NCBI RefSeq assembly: GCF_014926405.1 | Contig: NZ_JACXXJ020000005.1 | Coordinates: 2,175,001-2,239,000, forward strand | Direction of reading: 5' to 3' | From: Agrobacterium vitis | GTDB lineage: Bacteria > Pseudomonadota > Alphaproteobacteria > Rhizobiales > Rhizobiaceae | DNA length: 64,000 nucleotides | Shown here: piece by piece, positions 17,041-25,210 of the stretch | How positions within the stretch are numbered: the first letter of the stretch is position 1 | How the letters are laid out: each line of letters begins with the position of its first letter | The notes under the pieces: generated by a model | Databases searched by the model: none | What the model saw: only the letters and a program-made list of their open reading frames with translations | What the model was told of the DNA's origin: nothing | Translations under genes and position numbers: made by a program

Positions 17041-17470
17041 TGCCTTGCTTCTTCGCCGCCTTGTCGAAACTGTCGCGGGCCTTGGCAATACAAGCATAAT
17101 TGTCGAAGGCCCAGTGGCCAAGCGCCTCGATCGGCTGGCGCAGCGACTGGCCGAGATCGGTCAATTCGTAATCCACCCGGGGCGGAATGGTGGGAAACAC
17201 GGTGCGCTTCACCAGCCCATCGCGCTCCAGTCCGCGCAGGGTCAATGTCAGCATGCGCTGGGAAATGCTGCCGATCCGCCGCTTCAACTCGTTAAAGCGT
17301 TGCGGGCCGCCAGCCAGCATCATGACGATCAGCACGCTCCATTTGTCGCCGATGCGGGTCAGGACGCTGTTGACCGCCTCGCAGCTGCTGCGCTGGTTGA
17401 CGGCCGCCATGGAAACCTCCGGCGCGGCTGTCGGTTCGGATGTGGTTACATTGATGTGCCCGAGTTCCAA
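17027..17470 (-). CDS. HxlR-family transcriptional regulator
   Basis: 147 residues from a TTG at 17470 with an AGGAGG site 7 bases upstream; an ATG at 17410 with GGAGG 5 bases upstream and an ATG at 17506 are alternatives. The winged-helix core is typical: [58 protein letters not shown] and [12 protein letters not shown]. The single Cys just before the HTH is where YodB/HypR-type regulators sense electrophiles and disulfide stress. It is divergent from an azoreductase gene, the classical arrangement for a redox-sensing repressor of quinone-detoxifying flavoenzymes. Confidence 0.9.
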   Translation of the reverse strand: MELGHINVTTSEPTAAPEVSMAAVNQRSSCEAVNSVLTRIGDKWSVLIVMMLAGGPQRFNELKRRIGSISQRMLTLTLRGLERDGLVKRTVFPTIPPRVDYELTDLGQSLRQPIEALGHWAFDNYACIAKARDSFDKAAKKQGIRKP

Positions 17471-17515
17471 GTCTGTGCCTCCTTGCGCCCGATTGGCAGT
17501 TACCATAAGTGTGTC

Positions 17516-17532
17516 GGTATTGATTTTATACC
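17516..17532. promoter_or_regulatory. Candidate HxlR operator between regulator and azoreductase
   Basis: An inverted repeat GGTAT-N7-ATACC lies 14 bases before the azoreductase ATG, inside the divergent promoter region. HxlR regulators bind short inverted repeats of this type; the assignment is by position only. Confidence 0.5.
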
Positions 17533-17546
17533 ACAAGGAAAGGTCG

Positions 17547-18167
17547 ATGACCATGAAACTTCTGCATCTCGATTCCAGCGTGCTTGGCCCCTATTCTGTC
17601 AGCCGCGACCTGTCGGCGTCGATTGTGAAGACCCTCAGCGAAAAGACCCCAGGCCTGGACGTGACCTACCGCGATCTGGCCGCCAATCCGCTTCCGCATC
17701 TGTCCGGCCTGACGCTGGCGGCTGCCATGGGCAATTACGATGCAAGCAATGACGAAGCCACCAAGGCCGATCTGGCGCTGGGCGGCGAGGTGCTGGAACA
17801 GTTCCTCACCTCCGACGTCGTCGTCATTGGCGTTGGCTTCTACAATTTCGGCATTCCGAGCCAGCTCAAGGCCTGGATCGACCGTATCAGCGTTGCCGGC
17901 AAGACCTTCAAATACGGCGCTGCCGGTCCTGAAGGTCTGTGCGGCGGCAAGCGGGTGATCGTTGCCATCTCGCGCGGCGGCATCTACAGCCAGGGCCCTG
18001 CGGCTCCGCTTGAACATGCCGAAACCTACCTGAAGGGCGTCTTCAGCTTCCTCGGCATCACCGATCTGGACTTCGTGATCGCCGAAGGCGTCAACATGGG
18101 CGAAGAAGCCAAGGCCGCTGCCGTCAAGGGCGCCAAGGATTCGATCGCGACCCTGAAGGCCGCTTGA
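17547..18167 (+). CDS. azoR: FMN-dependent NADH-azoreductase
   Basis: 206 residues of flavodoxin-like fold. The N-terminus has the FMN-phosphate loop ([23 protein letters not shown]), the middle has the FMN isoalloxazine loop ([20 protein letters not shown]), and a [15 protein letters not shown] segment lies near residue 137. These are AzoR hallmarks. The enzyme reduces quinones and azo dyes with NADH in two-electron steps. An AAGGAA site precedes the ATG. Divergent from the HxlR regulator, which probably represses it. A terminator follows 24 bases after the stop. Confidence 0.92.
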   Translation: MTMKLLHLDSSVLGPYSVSRDLSASIVKTLSEKTPGLDVTYRDLAANPLPHLSGLTLAAAMGNYDASNDEATKADLALGGEVLEQFLTSDVVVIGVGFYNFGIPSQLKAWIDRISVAGKTFKYGAAGPEGLCGGKRVIVAISRGGIYSQGPAAPLEHAETYLKGVFSFLGITDLDFVIAEGVNMGEEAKAAAVKGAKDSIATLKAA

Positions 18168-18191
18168 TCCGCTTGACATAAAGTCAAATGA

Positions 18192-18226
18192 AAGGCGCAG
18201 CGGCATCCCCGCTGCGCCTTTGTTTT
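18192..18226. terminator. Terminator between azoR and a GNAT gene
   Basis: A stem AAAGGCGCAGCG / CGCTGCGCCTTT with a short loop, followed by TGTTTT on the plus strand and A-rich on the other. It probably serves both convergent genes. Confidence 0.85.
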
Positions 18227-18239
18227 ATGGTGCCACGCT

Positions 18240-18740
18240 TTATCCTGACACCTTGGCCCAGCGCTCATGATCGCGCCATTCTCCACCGATTTTCAGATAG
18301 CGCCTGGAAAAACCTTCCTTCTCAAAGCCGCACCGCGCGACAAGCGCAATCGAGCGCAGGTTTTCCGGCTGGATATTGGCCTCGATCCGATTCAGGCCCA
18401 CCTCCGTGAAGGCATGGGCAATAACCGCGTTCAGCGCGTCCGTCATCAATCCGCGCCCGCCAAAGGCAGCCATGCCGTAATAACCGAGATAGCAGCTTCT
18501 GAAATTGCCCAGCACGATCTGACTCAGGGTAAAGACCCCGACCACACCGTGACTGTCTGACTCTCGGGCAATCAGGCCGATCATCGCGCTGCTGATCGTC
18601 TGGCTGAGATAGGCTTCGAAACCATCGAGATCGGTGAAGGGCGCCGCCCAGGGCGCATGGTAATCGCGGCTGGCCAGATTGGCCGCCACCAGATCCGGGC
18701 CGTCGGCACGGCAGATGCGGGAGACTATGATCGATGACAT
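18240..18740 (-). CDS. GNAT acetyltransferase, RimJ/RimL-like
   Basis: 166 residues. The C-terminal half has the GNAT pattern of RimJ/RimL enzymes: YLGYYGMAAFGGRGLMTDALNAVIAHAFTEVGLNRIEANIQPENLRS, then the VARCGFEKEGFSRRYLKIGGEWRDHERWA ending that is typical of ribosomal-protein-alanine acetyltransferases. It may acetylate a protein N-terminus; the target is unknown. The ATG has a GGAG site 8 bases upstream. It stands alone, convergent with azoR. Confidence 0.88.
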   Translation of the reverse strand: MSSIIVSRICRADGPDLVAANLASRDYHAPWAAPFTDLDGFEAYLSQTISSAMIGLIARESDSHGVVGVFTLSQIVLGNFRSCYLGYYGMAAFGGRGLMTDALNAVIAHAFTEVGLNRIEANIQPENLRSIALVARCGFEKEGFSRRYLKIGGEWRDHERWAKVSG

Positions 18741-18831
18741 AAGAGCACTCCAATGAAAGTGCGCCGATGTATTCTCCCGTCATCCACAGCGCAAGTCTGT
18801 TGCCGTCACGCTGCTGTTATAGCCGGGGCCT

Positions 18832-19716
18832 ATGTCCACGGCGGATGCAACCGACCGTGACGCGCACATCATGCCCCAACTCCGCCTCGGGCTTATCGCC
18901 GATCCGCAATATGCCGATCTGCCGCCCAACCTGACCGCCAACCGCTATTATGCCCTAAGCCTCGCCAAGATACAGGCGGCCATCGACATGTTCAACGAAC
19001 AGACGCTGGATGCCGTGCTGCTGCTGGGCGACCTGATCGACCGGGATTTCCGCAATTTCGCCCCGGCTTTGAAAACGCTGGAAGGCCTGCGCCATCCGCT
19101 GATTGCCCTGCCCGGCAATCACGATTTCGCGGTCTCCGACGCTCAAAAACCGATGGTGCGCGACGCGCTGGGCATGCCCGCCCCGTACTTCGACCGGGTG
19201 ATCAACGGTATCAGGCTGATTTTCATCGATGGCTGTGAAATCTCCACTTTCTCGGTGGCGCGCGACGATCCTGCCAGGGAAGTGGCGGTGCGCCAGCTCC
19301 TCGCGCTGAAGGCAAAAGATGCTGCCAATGCCCAGGACTGGAACGCCGCCATCAGCCAGCCGCAGATCGACTGGCTGGAAAGCCGCCTGACGCTAGCGCA
19401 TGCCGCAGGGGAAAAGGCAATCGTCTTCGGCCATTATCCGCTCCATCCCTTCACCGACCATGCCCTGTGGAATGCACAGGAGGTGGCTGACGTGATTGCC
19501 GCAGCACCCGCTGCCATCGCCTATATCAACGGGCATGACCACCGTGGCGGCTATGGCTTGATCGACGATACCCATTTCATCACTCTGAAAGGCATGGTGG
19601 ATGGCGAAGAGGACACCGCCTTTTCGATTCTGACCCTTGAGACAGACGCGCTTGGGCTTCAAGGCTTTGGCCGCGAGGAAGACAGGCTCTTGCCGCTCAG
19701 GCGGCACGGCGCTTGA
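18832..19716 (+). CDS. Metallophosphoesterase (ADPRibase-Mn/CDP-alcohol phosphatase-like)
   Basis: 294 residues of calcineurin-like phosphoesterase. All five blocks are visible: ADPQYAD near residue 22 (D-x-Q in place of D-x-H), GDLIDRDF near 65, GNHDF near 96, FGHYPLHPFTDH near 198 and NGHDHRGG near 229. The DPQYAD start and the order of motifs match the ADPRibase-Mn branch, which hydrolyses ADP-ribose or CDP-alcohols. The ATG at 18832 has a weak ribosome site; MPQLRLGL at 18871 is an alternative. Neighbouring genes offer no pathway clue. Confidence 0.85.
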   Translation: MSTADATDRDAHIMPQLRLGLIADPQYADLPPNLTANRYYALSLAKIQAAIDMFNEQTLDAVLLLGDLIDRDFRNFAPALKTLEGLRHPLIALPGNHDFAVSDAQKPMVRDALGMPAPYFDRVINGIRLIFIDGCEISTFSVARDDPAREVAVRQLLALKAKDAANAQDWNAAISQPQIDWLESRLTLAHAAGEKAIVFGHYPLHPFTDHALWNAQEVADVIAAAPAAIAYINGHDHRGGYGLIDDTHFITLKGMVDGEEDTAFSILTLETDALGLQGFGREEDRLLPLRRHGA

Positions 19717-19883
19717 AAATGTCACTGATATGATTGTTATATCAGATATTTAACCATCGAAAACATCACTCTCTTGTGACTTTATTTGCTATTTGATTTA
19801 CCATCAAAATGCGGTGACCGAAATTGAAGAGAATATCACGTGTGAAAAACGCCGCAGGTTCGGCCATCAACAGGAGAATGACG

Positions 19884-20351
19884 ATGATATCAGGGCTTGG
19901 CATGAGGAAGCTTGTAACCATGGCCGCCATTGGCCTCTGTCTTGGCGCCGGCCTCAGCAGCGCGGTCAGCGCCGCTGATGAGCCGCAGGTGGTGCGCGCC
20001 GGAATGATGAAGAAAGTCGGCGGTGCTATGGGCCAGCTGGCCGCTATCGCCAAGGGCGAAAAGCCCTATGACGCAGCCGTGGTCAAGGCTTCGCTGACCA
20101 CGATGGAGGAGGTTGCCAAGGCCTTCCCGGAACAGTTCCCCAAGGGCTCCGAGACCGGCCTCAACACGGAAGCCAGCCCGAAGATCTGGGAAGACCCGGC
20201 CACGTTCAAGACCAAGGCCAAGGCGCTTGAAACCGCCGCCGCAACGCAGCTCGCCACCCTGCCCGCTGATCAGGCTGGCGTTGGCGCAGCGCTGAAAAGC
20301 ATTGGCGGTACCTGTGGCGATTGCCACCAGACGTTCAGGCTGAAGAAATAA
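19884..20351 (+). CDS. Cytochrome c' / c-556 family protein
   Basis: 155 residues: a signal peptide (ending VSAADEPQ), then a four-helix bundle with the single haem motif CGDCH at the extreme C-terminus, as in cytochrome c' and c-556. Start at 19884 has AGGAG 7 bases upstream; nearby Met codons at 19878 and 19902 are possible. These periplasmic proteins carry electrons or bind NO. The diheme cytochrome gene starts 64 bases downstream, so the two may be co-expressed and act as an electron relay. Confidence 0.88.
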   Translation: MISGLGMRKLVTMAAIGLCLGAGLSSAVSAADEPQVVRAGMMKKVGGAMGQLAAIAKGEKPYDAAVVKASLTTMEEVAKAFPEQFPKGSETGLNTEASPKIWEDPATFKTKAKALETAAATQLATLPADQAGVGAALKSIGGTCGDCHQTFRLKK

Positions 20352-20415
20352 TTGCATCCCATGTAGAGACCCGTCCGGGCCACCCGGGCGGGTTTGATAT
20401 ATAAAGAAATTGGGG

Positions 20416-21336
20416 ATGAACATGGCTGGAACGGCAAAATTCGGCATCGCGGCGGCACTCGTCGTGGGTGTAGCATTGGTCGGCACCTATGTGTTTGCCG
20501 TGGCACCGCATCGCCAGCCCGCTACCGTCTGGGCCGCAACCACGGCACCCGATCTAGCCAATGGAAAACGGATGTTTTTTGCCGGTGGCTGTTCCAGCTG
20601 CCATGCCGCCCCTGGGGCGAGTGGCGATGCGCGCCTGCTGCTGACCGGCGGCGTGGCGCTGAAAACCCAGTTCGGCACCTTTCACGTCCCCAATATTTCG
20701 CCGGACCCGAAGGCCGGGATCGGCCAATGGACGCTGGCCGAATTTGGCGATGCCGTCACCCGTGGCATCGGCCCTTCCGGCGAAAACCTTTATCCCGCCT
20801 TTCCCTATACATCCTATGCGCGGATGAAGCCGCAGGATGTAGCCGATCTCTATGGCTATCTGAAAACCCTGCCCGTCAGCAGCAATGTCGCGCCCCCGCA
20901 TGAGCTGGGCTTTCCCTTCAACCAGCGCATCGCGCTGACCGGCTGGAAACTGCTGTTTCTAAACGATAAACCGCGCGTCATCCTGGCCTCTGCGGATGCG
21001 CCAGTCCAGCGCGGCCAATATCTGGTCGAAGGCCCCGGCCATTGCGGCGAATGTCACACCCCTCGCAACGTGATCGGCGGGCTGAAGGTGGATCAATGGC
21101 TGGCTGGTGGGCCAAACCCGGAAGGCGAAGGCCGCATCCCCGATATCACCCCCGGCTCAGACAGCATGGGTAAATGGTCAAAAGACGAAATCGCCAGCTA
21201 TCTGGAAACCGGCTTCACCCCCGATTTCGACAGCGTCGGCGGCTCGATGGTCGAAGTCCAGAAAAACCTCGCCGAACTGCCAGCCGAAGACCGCGCAGCG
21301 ATTGCCGCCTATCTCAAGGCCATTCCAGCGAAGTGA
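20416..21336 (+). CDS. Diheme cytochrome c, membrane-anchored
   Basis: 306 residues with an uncleaved-looking N-terminal hydrophobic segment (residues 5-30) and two haem motifs: CSSCH near residue 55 and CGECH near 212. Candidate axial Met residues occur after each (for example YARMKPQDV). Organisation resembles the cytochrome subunits of periplasmic dehydrogenases (gluconate, sorbitol or fructose dehydrogenases), which normally have three haems; this one has two, and no dehydrogenase subunit is adjacent. Start codon 20416 or 20422. Together with the cytochrome c' gene it forms a two-gene unit. Confidence 0.85.
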   Translation: MNMAGTAKFGIAAALVVGVALVGTYVFAVAPHRQPATVWAATTAPDLANGKRMFFAGGCSSCHAAPGASGDARLLLTGGVALKTQFGTFHVPNISPDPKAGIGQWTLAEFGDAVTRGIGPSGENLYPAFPYTSYARMKPQDVADLYGYLKTLPVSSNVAPPHELGFPFNQRIALTGWKLLFLNDKPRVILASADAPVQRGQYLVEGPGHCGECHTPRNVIGGLKVDQWLAGGPNPEGEGRIPDITPGSDSMGKWSKDEIASYLETGFTPDFDSVGGSMVEVQKNLAELPAEDRAAIAAYLKAIPAK

Positions 21337-21375
21337 GATTCGTTTGGAAATGTGATTTCCGCTAAGCTGCACTAT

Positions 21376-21813
21376 CTACGAGAACAGAGCCGGAAGAGGA
21401 TAAGGCAACGCGAGGGACGGCATGTCATCGATGGCAAAATATCGAAGTGATTTTGTCTCAGTATCCGTCCACTTGCCCCCGCCTTCATGCACCCGGCACT
21501 TAAACAACGTCACCACATACTCGACTTGATGGCCATTCGGGTAGACGTACCGAAACTCACGTCCACCAAAAACGCCCAGAATGCCGGTTGAGGAGACGAC
21601 GAGGCCAGTCTCTTCCTTTACCTCCCGGATGACGGCGTCCTGCGGCGTTTCGCCGGGTTCGATTGCGCCAGAAGGGAGGCTCCACCCCTCCCCTGATGCC
21701 TTCTCTTGCAAAAGCAACTTGCCGGTATGGTCATGAATGACGCCCGCAACAGAAGGGAGTAAAATTAAGCGGTTTCCGATCAAACCGCGAAGGTCCATAA
21801 GATATGATGTCAT
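21376..21813 (-). CDS. NUDIX hydrolase
   Basis: 145 residues with a complete Nudix box (GAIEPGETPQDAVIREVKEE and TGL following, near residues 48-70): G-x5-E-x7-R-E-x2-E-E. A beta strand and LFKC segment complete the fold. Substrate is unknown. The ATG at 21813 (MTSYLMDLRGL) was chosen; the frame is open to 21843. It converges on the diheme cytochrome gene. Confidence 0.88.
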   Translation of the reverse strand: MTSYLMDLRGLIGNRLILLPSVAGVIHDHTGKLLLQEKASGEGWSLPSGAIEPGETPQDAVIREVKEETGLVVSSTGILGVFGGREFRYVYPNGHQVEYVVTLFKCRVHEGGGKWTDTETKSLRYFAIDDMPSLALPYPLPALFS

Positions 21814-22046
21814 TGGGCACTCACTTTGATGGGGAACGTTCACTTAAAACACATTCCACACTGGCGAAAAAGGACGAGCCTCCATGGTCCTAACTTAACT
21901 ATCACCAGCATCAAAACTAGGAAAAACCGTATGATGAACAAAACGGGGCGCGATGTTTTATAGCCGCTCGCACATTTTGTGATCTCTGTTTAATTGCGTG
22001 TCGTTATCGGAAAACCGAGATACACTTTTACGCGGCGGCTTTAGCT

Positions 22047-22319
22047 TTAGTGCTGCGAAACCGGGTTTCTCGACCATTCCTGCAATGTCGTCCTGATCAG
22101 AACCAGCGCCGCATGGCGGGCCTGATCGCGCTCGGACGGATCGACGATACCGGCAAGCCGCGCCTCAAATGCCCCTACGGTTTCGCGCACCCAGCGATGC
22201 AGGGCGGGGTCGGAATGCCGGTCGAGAAGCGCGCGGATAGCGCTTTCTATCCGCCGGTTTTCCATGGCGAGTGTCTCAGCCCTCGTTTGGTCGGTTTTCT
22301 TGAGCATTGCCGAAGTCAT
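22047..22319 (-). CDS. Small helical protein of unknown function
   Basis: A 90-residue, highly charged, probably all-helical protein (MENRRIESAIRALLDRHSD, then VRETVGAFEARLAGI). No family recognised. Amino acid composition looks natural for the genome and the frame has no competing gene on the other strand. The ribosome site is weak. It lies alone between NUDIX and DJ-1 genes, with about 200 and 160 bases on either side that show nothing else. Confidence 0.45.
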   Translation of the reverse strand: MTSAMLKKTDQTRAETLAMENRRIESAIRALLDRHSDPALHRWVRETVGAFEARLAGIVDPSERDQARHAALVLIRTTLQEWSRNPVSQH

Positions 22320-22482
22320 GCGATATCGTCACTTTCACCTTCTTCAAGAAGGTCTAATATAGAAGGCCGGGCTTGCCCCAGGCATGCCCGCAGATAAAGA
22401 ACCTTGAGTGGCAAGCCATCTTCGAGCCTTCCGAAAACAGGCACGTCGTTGCGAAACCACGTCTCACGACGACTGCAAGCGT

Positions 22483-23049
22483 TCAGGAATGTTCAGCGGC
22501 AAAGCCCTGCATTTCCGCTTGAATCTCCGGCGTCCAGAGATCAAGAGCTTTCAGGATCTCCACCGTGAAGGTGAAGGGTGAAGTGCCGGCAGCGGTGATA
22601 ATGCCACCATCCGAAACCGCCTGCGGCTGATGCATGTAGAGCGCATCTCCGAGATAGGCAGCATAGACCTTATGCGCGGCGAGACCGTTACCGGTATGGG
22701 AAACGTCATTGAGGACGCCAGTGCCAGCCAGCGCACTCGCCGCGGCACAGATTCCGGCAATCAGCGTGTTGCTGGCGCGAAACCCATCCACCAGACCGGA
22801 AAGATCCGGCGCATTGCCCTTTTCCCAACTCATGCCGCCCGGAATGATCAGCGCATCGAAGGCTTTGGTGTCCAGCGCGGCATAGGCGCAATCCGGTGTT
22901 ACCTTCACGCCGCCCATGGATGTGACCGGCTCGCCCTGCGGCGACGCATAAACGATATCCAGGTCGAGAAAACTGCGCGCCACGGCGGTCAACAGAGCGA
23001 TTTCCCAATCGGCATAATCCTCGGCCAAAGCGATTGCGATGCGGGTCAT
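22483..23049 (-). CDS. DJ-1/PfpI family protein
   Basis: 188 residues with the class I glutamine-amidotransferase-like fold. The nucleophile elbow is GICAAASALAG with Cys near residue 100, and the acidic residue typical of the family is in the N-terminal ALAEDYADWE segment. Members are putative glyoxalases, deglycases or chaperones; a safe call is DJ-1/PfpI-like. It starts 31 bases after the GNAT gene on the same strand, so it belongs to the transcript controlled by the leader described at 23612-23759. Confidence 0.88.
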   Translation of the reverse strand: MTRIAIALAEDYADWEIALLTAVARSFLDLDIVYASPQGEPVTSMGGVKVTPDCAYAALDTKAFDALIIPGGMSWEKGNAPDLSGLVDGFRASNTLIAGICAAASALAGTGVLNDVSHTGNGLAAHKVYAAYLGDALYMHQPQAVSDGGIITAAGTSPFTFTVEILKALDLWTPEIQAEMQGFAAEHS

Positions 23050-23080
23050 GATCTCGTCTCCCCTGTCGTCTTCGGCGCCT

Positions 23081-23569
23081 TCAGGCCAGCGCCTGAATAT
23101 AGCGCATGCCGGTCACCGGACGGGCGGAGAACTCCATCTGCTCGTAGAAACGATGGGCGGCGAAATTGCCGGTGGCGGCGGACACCGAAAGGTAATCACA
23201 GCCGGACTGGCGCGCTACATCACGGGCGCGGTTGATAAGGTGCTGGCCGATGCCATTGCCCCGCTGACCGTCACGCACATAGAGATGCAGCATTTCCATG
23301 CCACGCTTGCCTTCATTGGCCCTGTAAAGCGGCATCAGAATGGCGTAGCCGATCAGCTGTTCACCGCCATCGGCCACAAGTGCTGTGATCCACGGCATGG
23401 GGCCGAACAGGTCGCGTTTCAGCGTTTGCGGGGTCATGTCCGAGGCATCACCGTGATGGGCGACCAAGGCCGCGATCATCTCGTTCAACTCCGGCAGGTC
23501 GCCGGGCTGGGCATTGCGAATGCTGACCATTGCAGGTCTTGGCAGGGTAATGTCGCTATCTTCAGTCAT
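23081..23569 (-). CDS. GNAT family N-acetyltransferase
   Basis: 162 residues of the GNAT fold: MEMLHLYVRDGQRGNGIGQHLINRA holds the acetyl-CoA loop (R-x-x-G-x-G, near residue 106), followed by CDYLSVSAATGNFAAHRFYEQMEF. The Ala/Ser-rich SVSAATGN and YEQMEF suggest a small-molecule acetyltransferase; the substrate is not readable. The ATG has an AGAGGGA site 7 bases upstream. The first gene of a two-gene unit with DJ-1, preceded by an apparent leader peptide and attenuator, which ties its expression to translation of aromatic codons if the model is right. Confidence 0.88.
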   Translation of the reverse strand: MTEDSDITLPRPAMVSIRNAQPGDLPELNEMIAALVAHHGDASDMTPQTLKRDLFGPMPWITALVADGGEQLIGYAILMPLYRANEGKRGMEMLHLYVRDGQRGNGIGQHLINRARDVARQSGCDYLSVSAATGNFAAHRFYEQMEFSARPVTGMRYIQALA

Positions 23570-23611
23570 GGCTGCTTCCCTCTTGAAATACCGCCGTCAG
23601 GGAAGCTCGTT

Positions 23612-23667
23612 CAAACAACAAGGCCGCCTGACGGCGGCCTGTTGACATGGTGATCTGTCAGGCCGCC
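23612..23667 (-). promoter_or_regulatory. Attenuator: terminator and competing antiterminator
   Basis: On the minus strand the transcript would contain GGCGGCCTG (23667-23658), then CAGGCCGCC, GTCA loop and GGCGGCCT followed by TGTTGTTTG. The last pair forms a perfect 8-bp terminator stem (plus coordinates 23621-23628 and 23633-23640) with a U-rich tail. The first and second arms pair over 9 bases and would exclude it. This is the classical 2:3 versus 3:4 choice of amino acid attenuators. The tail ends about 43 bases before the GNAT start. Function is inferred from structure. Confidence 0.7.
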
Positions 23668-23669
23668 GG

Positions 23670-23723
23670 CTACCGGTAGGCCCAAAAATACGTGCAGGAA
23701 ATGGTTGCGCGCGTGTCGATCAT
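23670..23723 (-). CDS. Candidate 17-residue leader peptide with aromatic codons
   Basis: ATG-to-TAG frame coding MIDTRATISCTYFWAYR. The Tyr, Phe, Trp and Tyr codons near the end stand where stalling would expose the antiterminator. The stop codon is followed directly by the antiterminator arm, as in trpL and pheL leaders. A -35-like TTGACT (23759-23754) and -10-like TCTATT (23734-23729) put the expected transcript start near the ATG, making a leaderless message possible, as is known for the rhizobial trpE(G) leader. AAGGAGGG at 23743-23736 is the alternative ribosome site but is 12 bases away. Too short for automatic gene calls. Confidence 0.65.
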   Translation of the reverse strand: MIDTRATISCTYFWAYR

Positions 23724-23728
23724 GATTG

Positions 23729-23759
23729 AATAGATCCCTCCTTACAGAGGAAAAGTCAA
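23729..23759 (-). promoter_or_regulatory. Candidate promoter of the leader-GNAT-DJ-1 transcript
   Basis: TTGACT, 19-base spacer, TCTATT on the minus strand. The spacer is longer than ideal (17 or 18 give weaker -10 matches), so the element is tentative. It would start transcription at or near the leader ATG. Confidence 0.45.
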
Positions 23760-24011
23760 GTGGTCATTGTGGCTTGCCATCCGGCACAGCCAGCACGCAG
23801 CAGCACCGTTTCACCACATGAAGTCGGCGTTCCGATAGAAACCTTATAGTGGTAATTTATAAAAAAACAACTATTGTGCGCATTCCTTCAAACCATTTGC
23901 GTGAAAAATTGGAAGCTGTTTTGCAGCGCACGGTTCTTTTGTTGCTCCGCACAATGATGTGACATGCCCTCAACCTTGGAGTTCAGGTCTCTCAATATAA
24001 AGGGCATTGAT

Positions 24012-25161
24012 ATGAGCGAAAAGAAAAACGTTTTTCTTACAGGTGCAACTGGTTTCATAGGCGCATACCTTCTTACCGAAATGCTCAAAAGTTCTCATAT
24101 CGGGAAAATTTATACTTTGTGCCGCAGGTTCGATCCGCAAAATGATAGGGATAGAATTCTACTTTCATTCAAGAAATTCTCCATAGAGATGGATAGGGCT
24201 TATTTATTTACCGATCAGATCCAAGTCGTGGAAGGTGACATAACAATGCCCCGTTTTGGACTGTCTGAACTCCACCTACGAAATGATATGTCAGGAAGCC
24301 GATCTTATCCATCATGTCGCCGCGCGGGTGAATCACATTCAGCCTTATCAATTGCTCAAGAAACCCAATGTAGATAGCATGGCAGATGCCATTATCATGG
24401 CTTCCCGTGGGAAGCAGAAAATCGTGAATTTCGTATCAACGTTAGGCTCCGCAGTTACGCGGGATAGCATTGGTAATTATCTAGAGGACTTTCCAGACAA
24501 CACAGCCCTAGAATCTGATATGGGATATCTGCTTTCAAAATGGGAAGGAGAAAAACTACAAGCAAAATTCATAGCCGAAGGGGGTAAAACAAACCTGTTT
24601 CGCCTCGGTTATATATCCGGACACAGTACGTCTGGAGTTTCTTTATTTGAAAATAACCAGTTTATGCTTTTCGTAAAAAGCTGCATTCAACTCGGCTATG
24701 CGCCAGAGCTAGATAGAACAATCAACTTCACACCCGTTGATTACACAGTAAAAATTATGAATGCTCCAAAGTATACTATTGAGGGTGGACACGTTTTAAA
24801 TCTATTCAATTTTACAGGTTTGATCGAGTGGAAAAATGTCGTTCAGTGGCTAAATGCACGAGGATATGAAATATCGATAATTCCTTTCTATGAATGGCAG
24901 AAGTTACTTTTGTCTGATGGTGACAGTAATCCACTTTATCGTCTTCTACCACTTTACGGCAGCGACAACGCTCACGAAAAAATCCTACGTTTTGGACGAG
25001 AAATTCACAAATACCGCTACGACAATGTCTGCGCTGCAACGATCGAAAATGATGTCTGGCCCCCCCGACTCAAGTTTGAGTTACTAGATACGTATTTGAG
25101 CTACTTGCAGAGTCAGGAATTCTTACCAGCACCAACCATGATGGAATCATGTGCGGCATAG
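24012..25161 (+). pseudogene. Thioester reductase-like protein, frameshifted
   Basis: The first part (from MSEKKNVFLTGATGFIGAYL, NAD(P)-binding GxTGFxG motif) runs to GDITMPRFGLSE, where the frame is lost; the second part resumes at STYEMICQEADLIHHVAARV with the catalytic-region YLLSKWEGEKL (Tyr-x3-Lys) and a complete C-terminus. Joined, they give about 382 residues of a stand-alone thioester/carboxylic-acid reductase (Male-sterility NAD-binding family), as used to release lipopeptides or polyketides. One extra base near 24268-24270 explains the break (total length is 1 over a multiple of 3). The DNA is more AT-rich than its flanks, suggesting recent acquisition. A sequencing error cannot be excluded. 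Confidence 0.8.
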
Positions 25162-25210
25162 TCGAATTTCCAGTCGGACCAACCCATTGATTACTTTAAG
25201 GCCTCTCGCC

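Noticed and set aside
20394..20903. 169-codon frame overlapping the diheme cytochrome
   Set aside because: Out of frame with two CxxCH haem motifs that identify the real gene.
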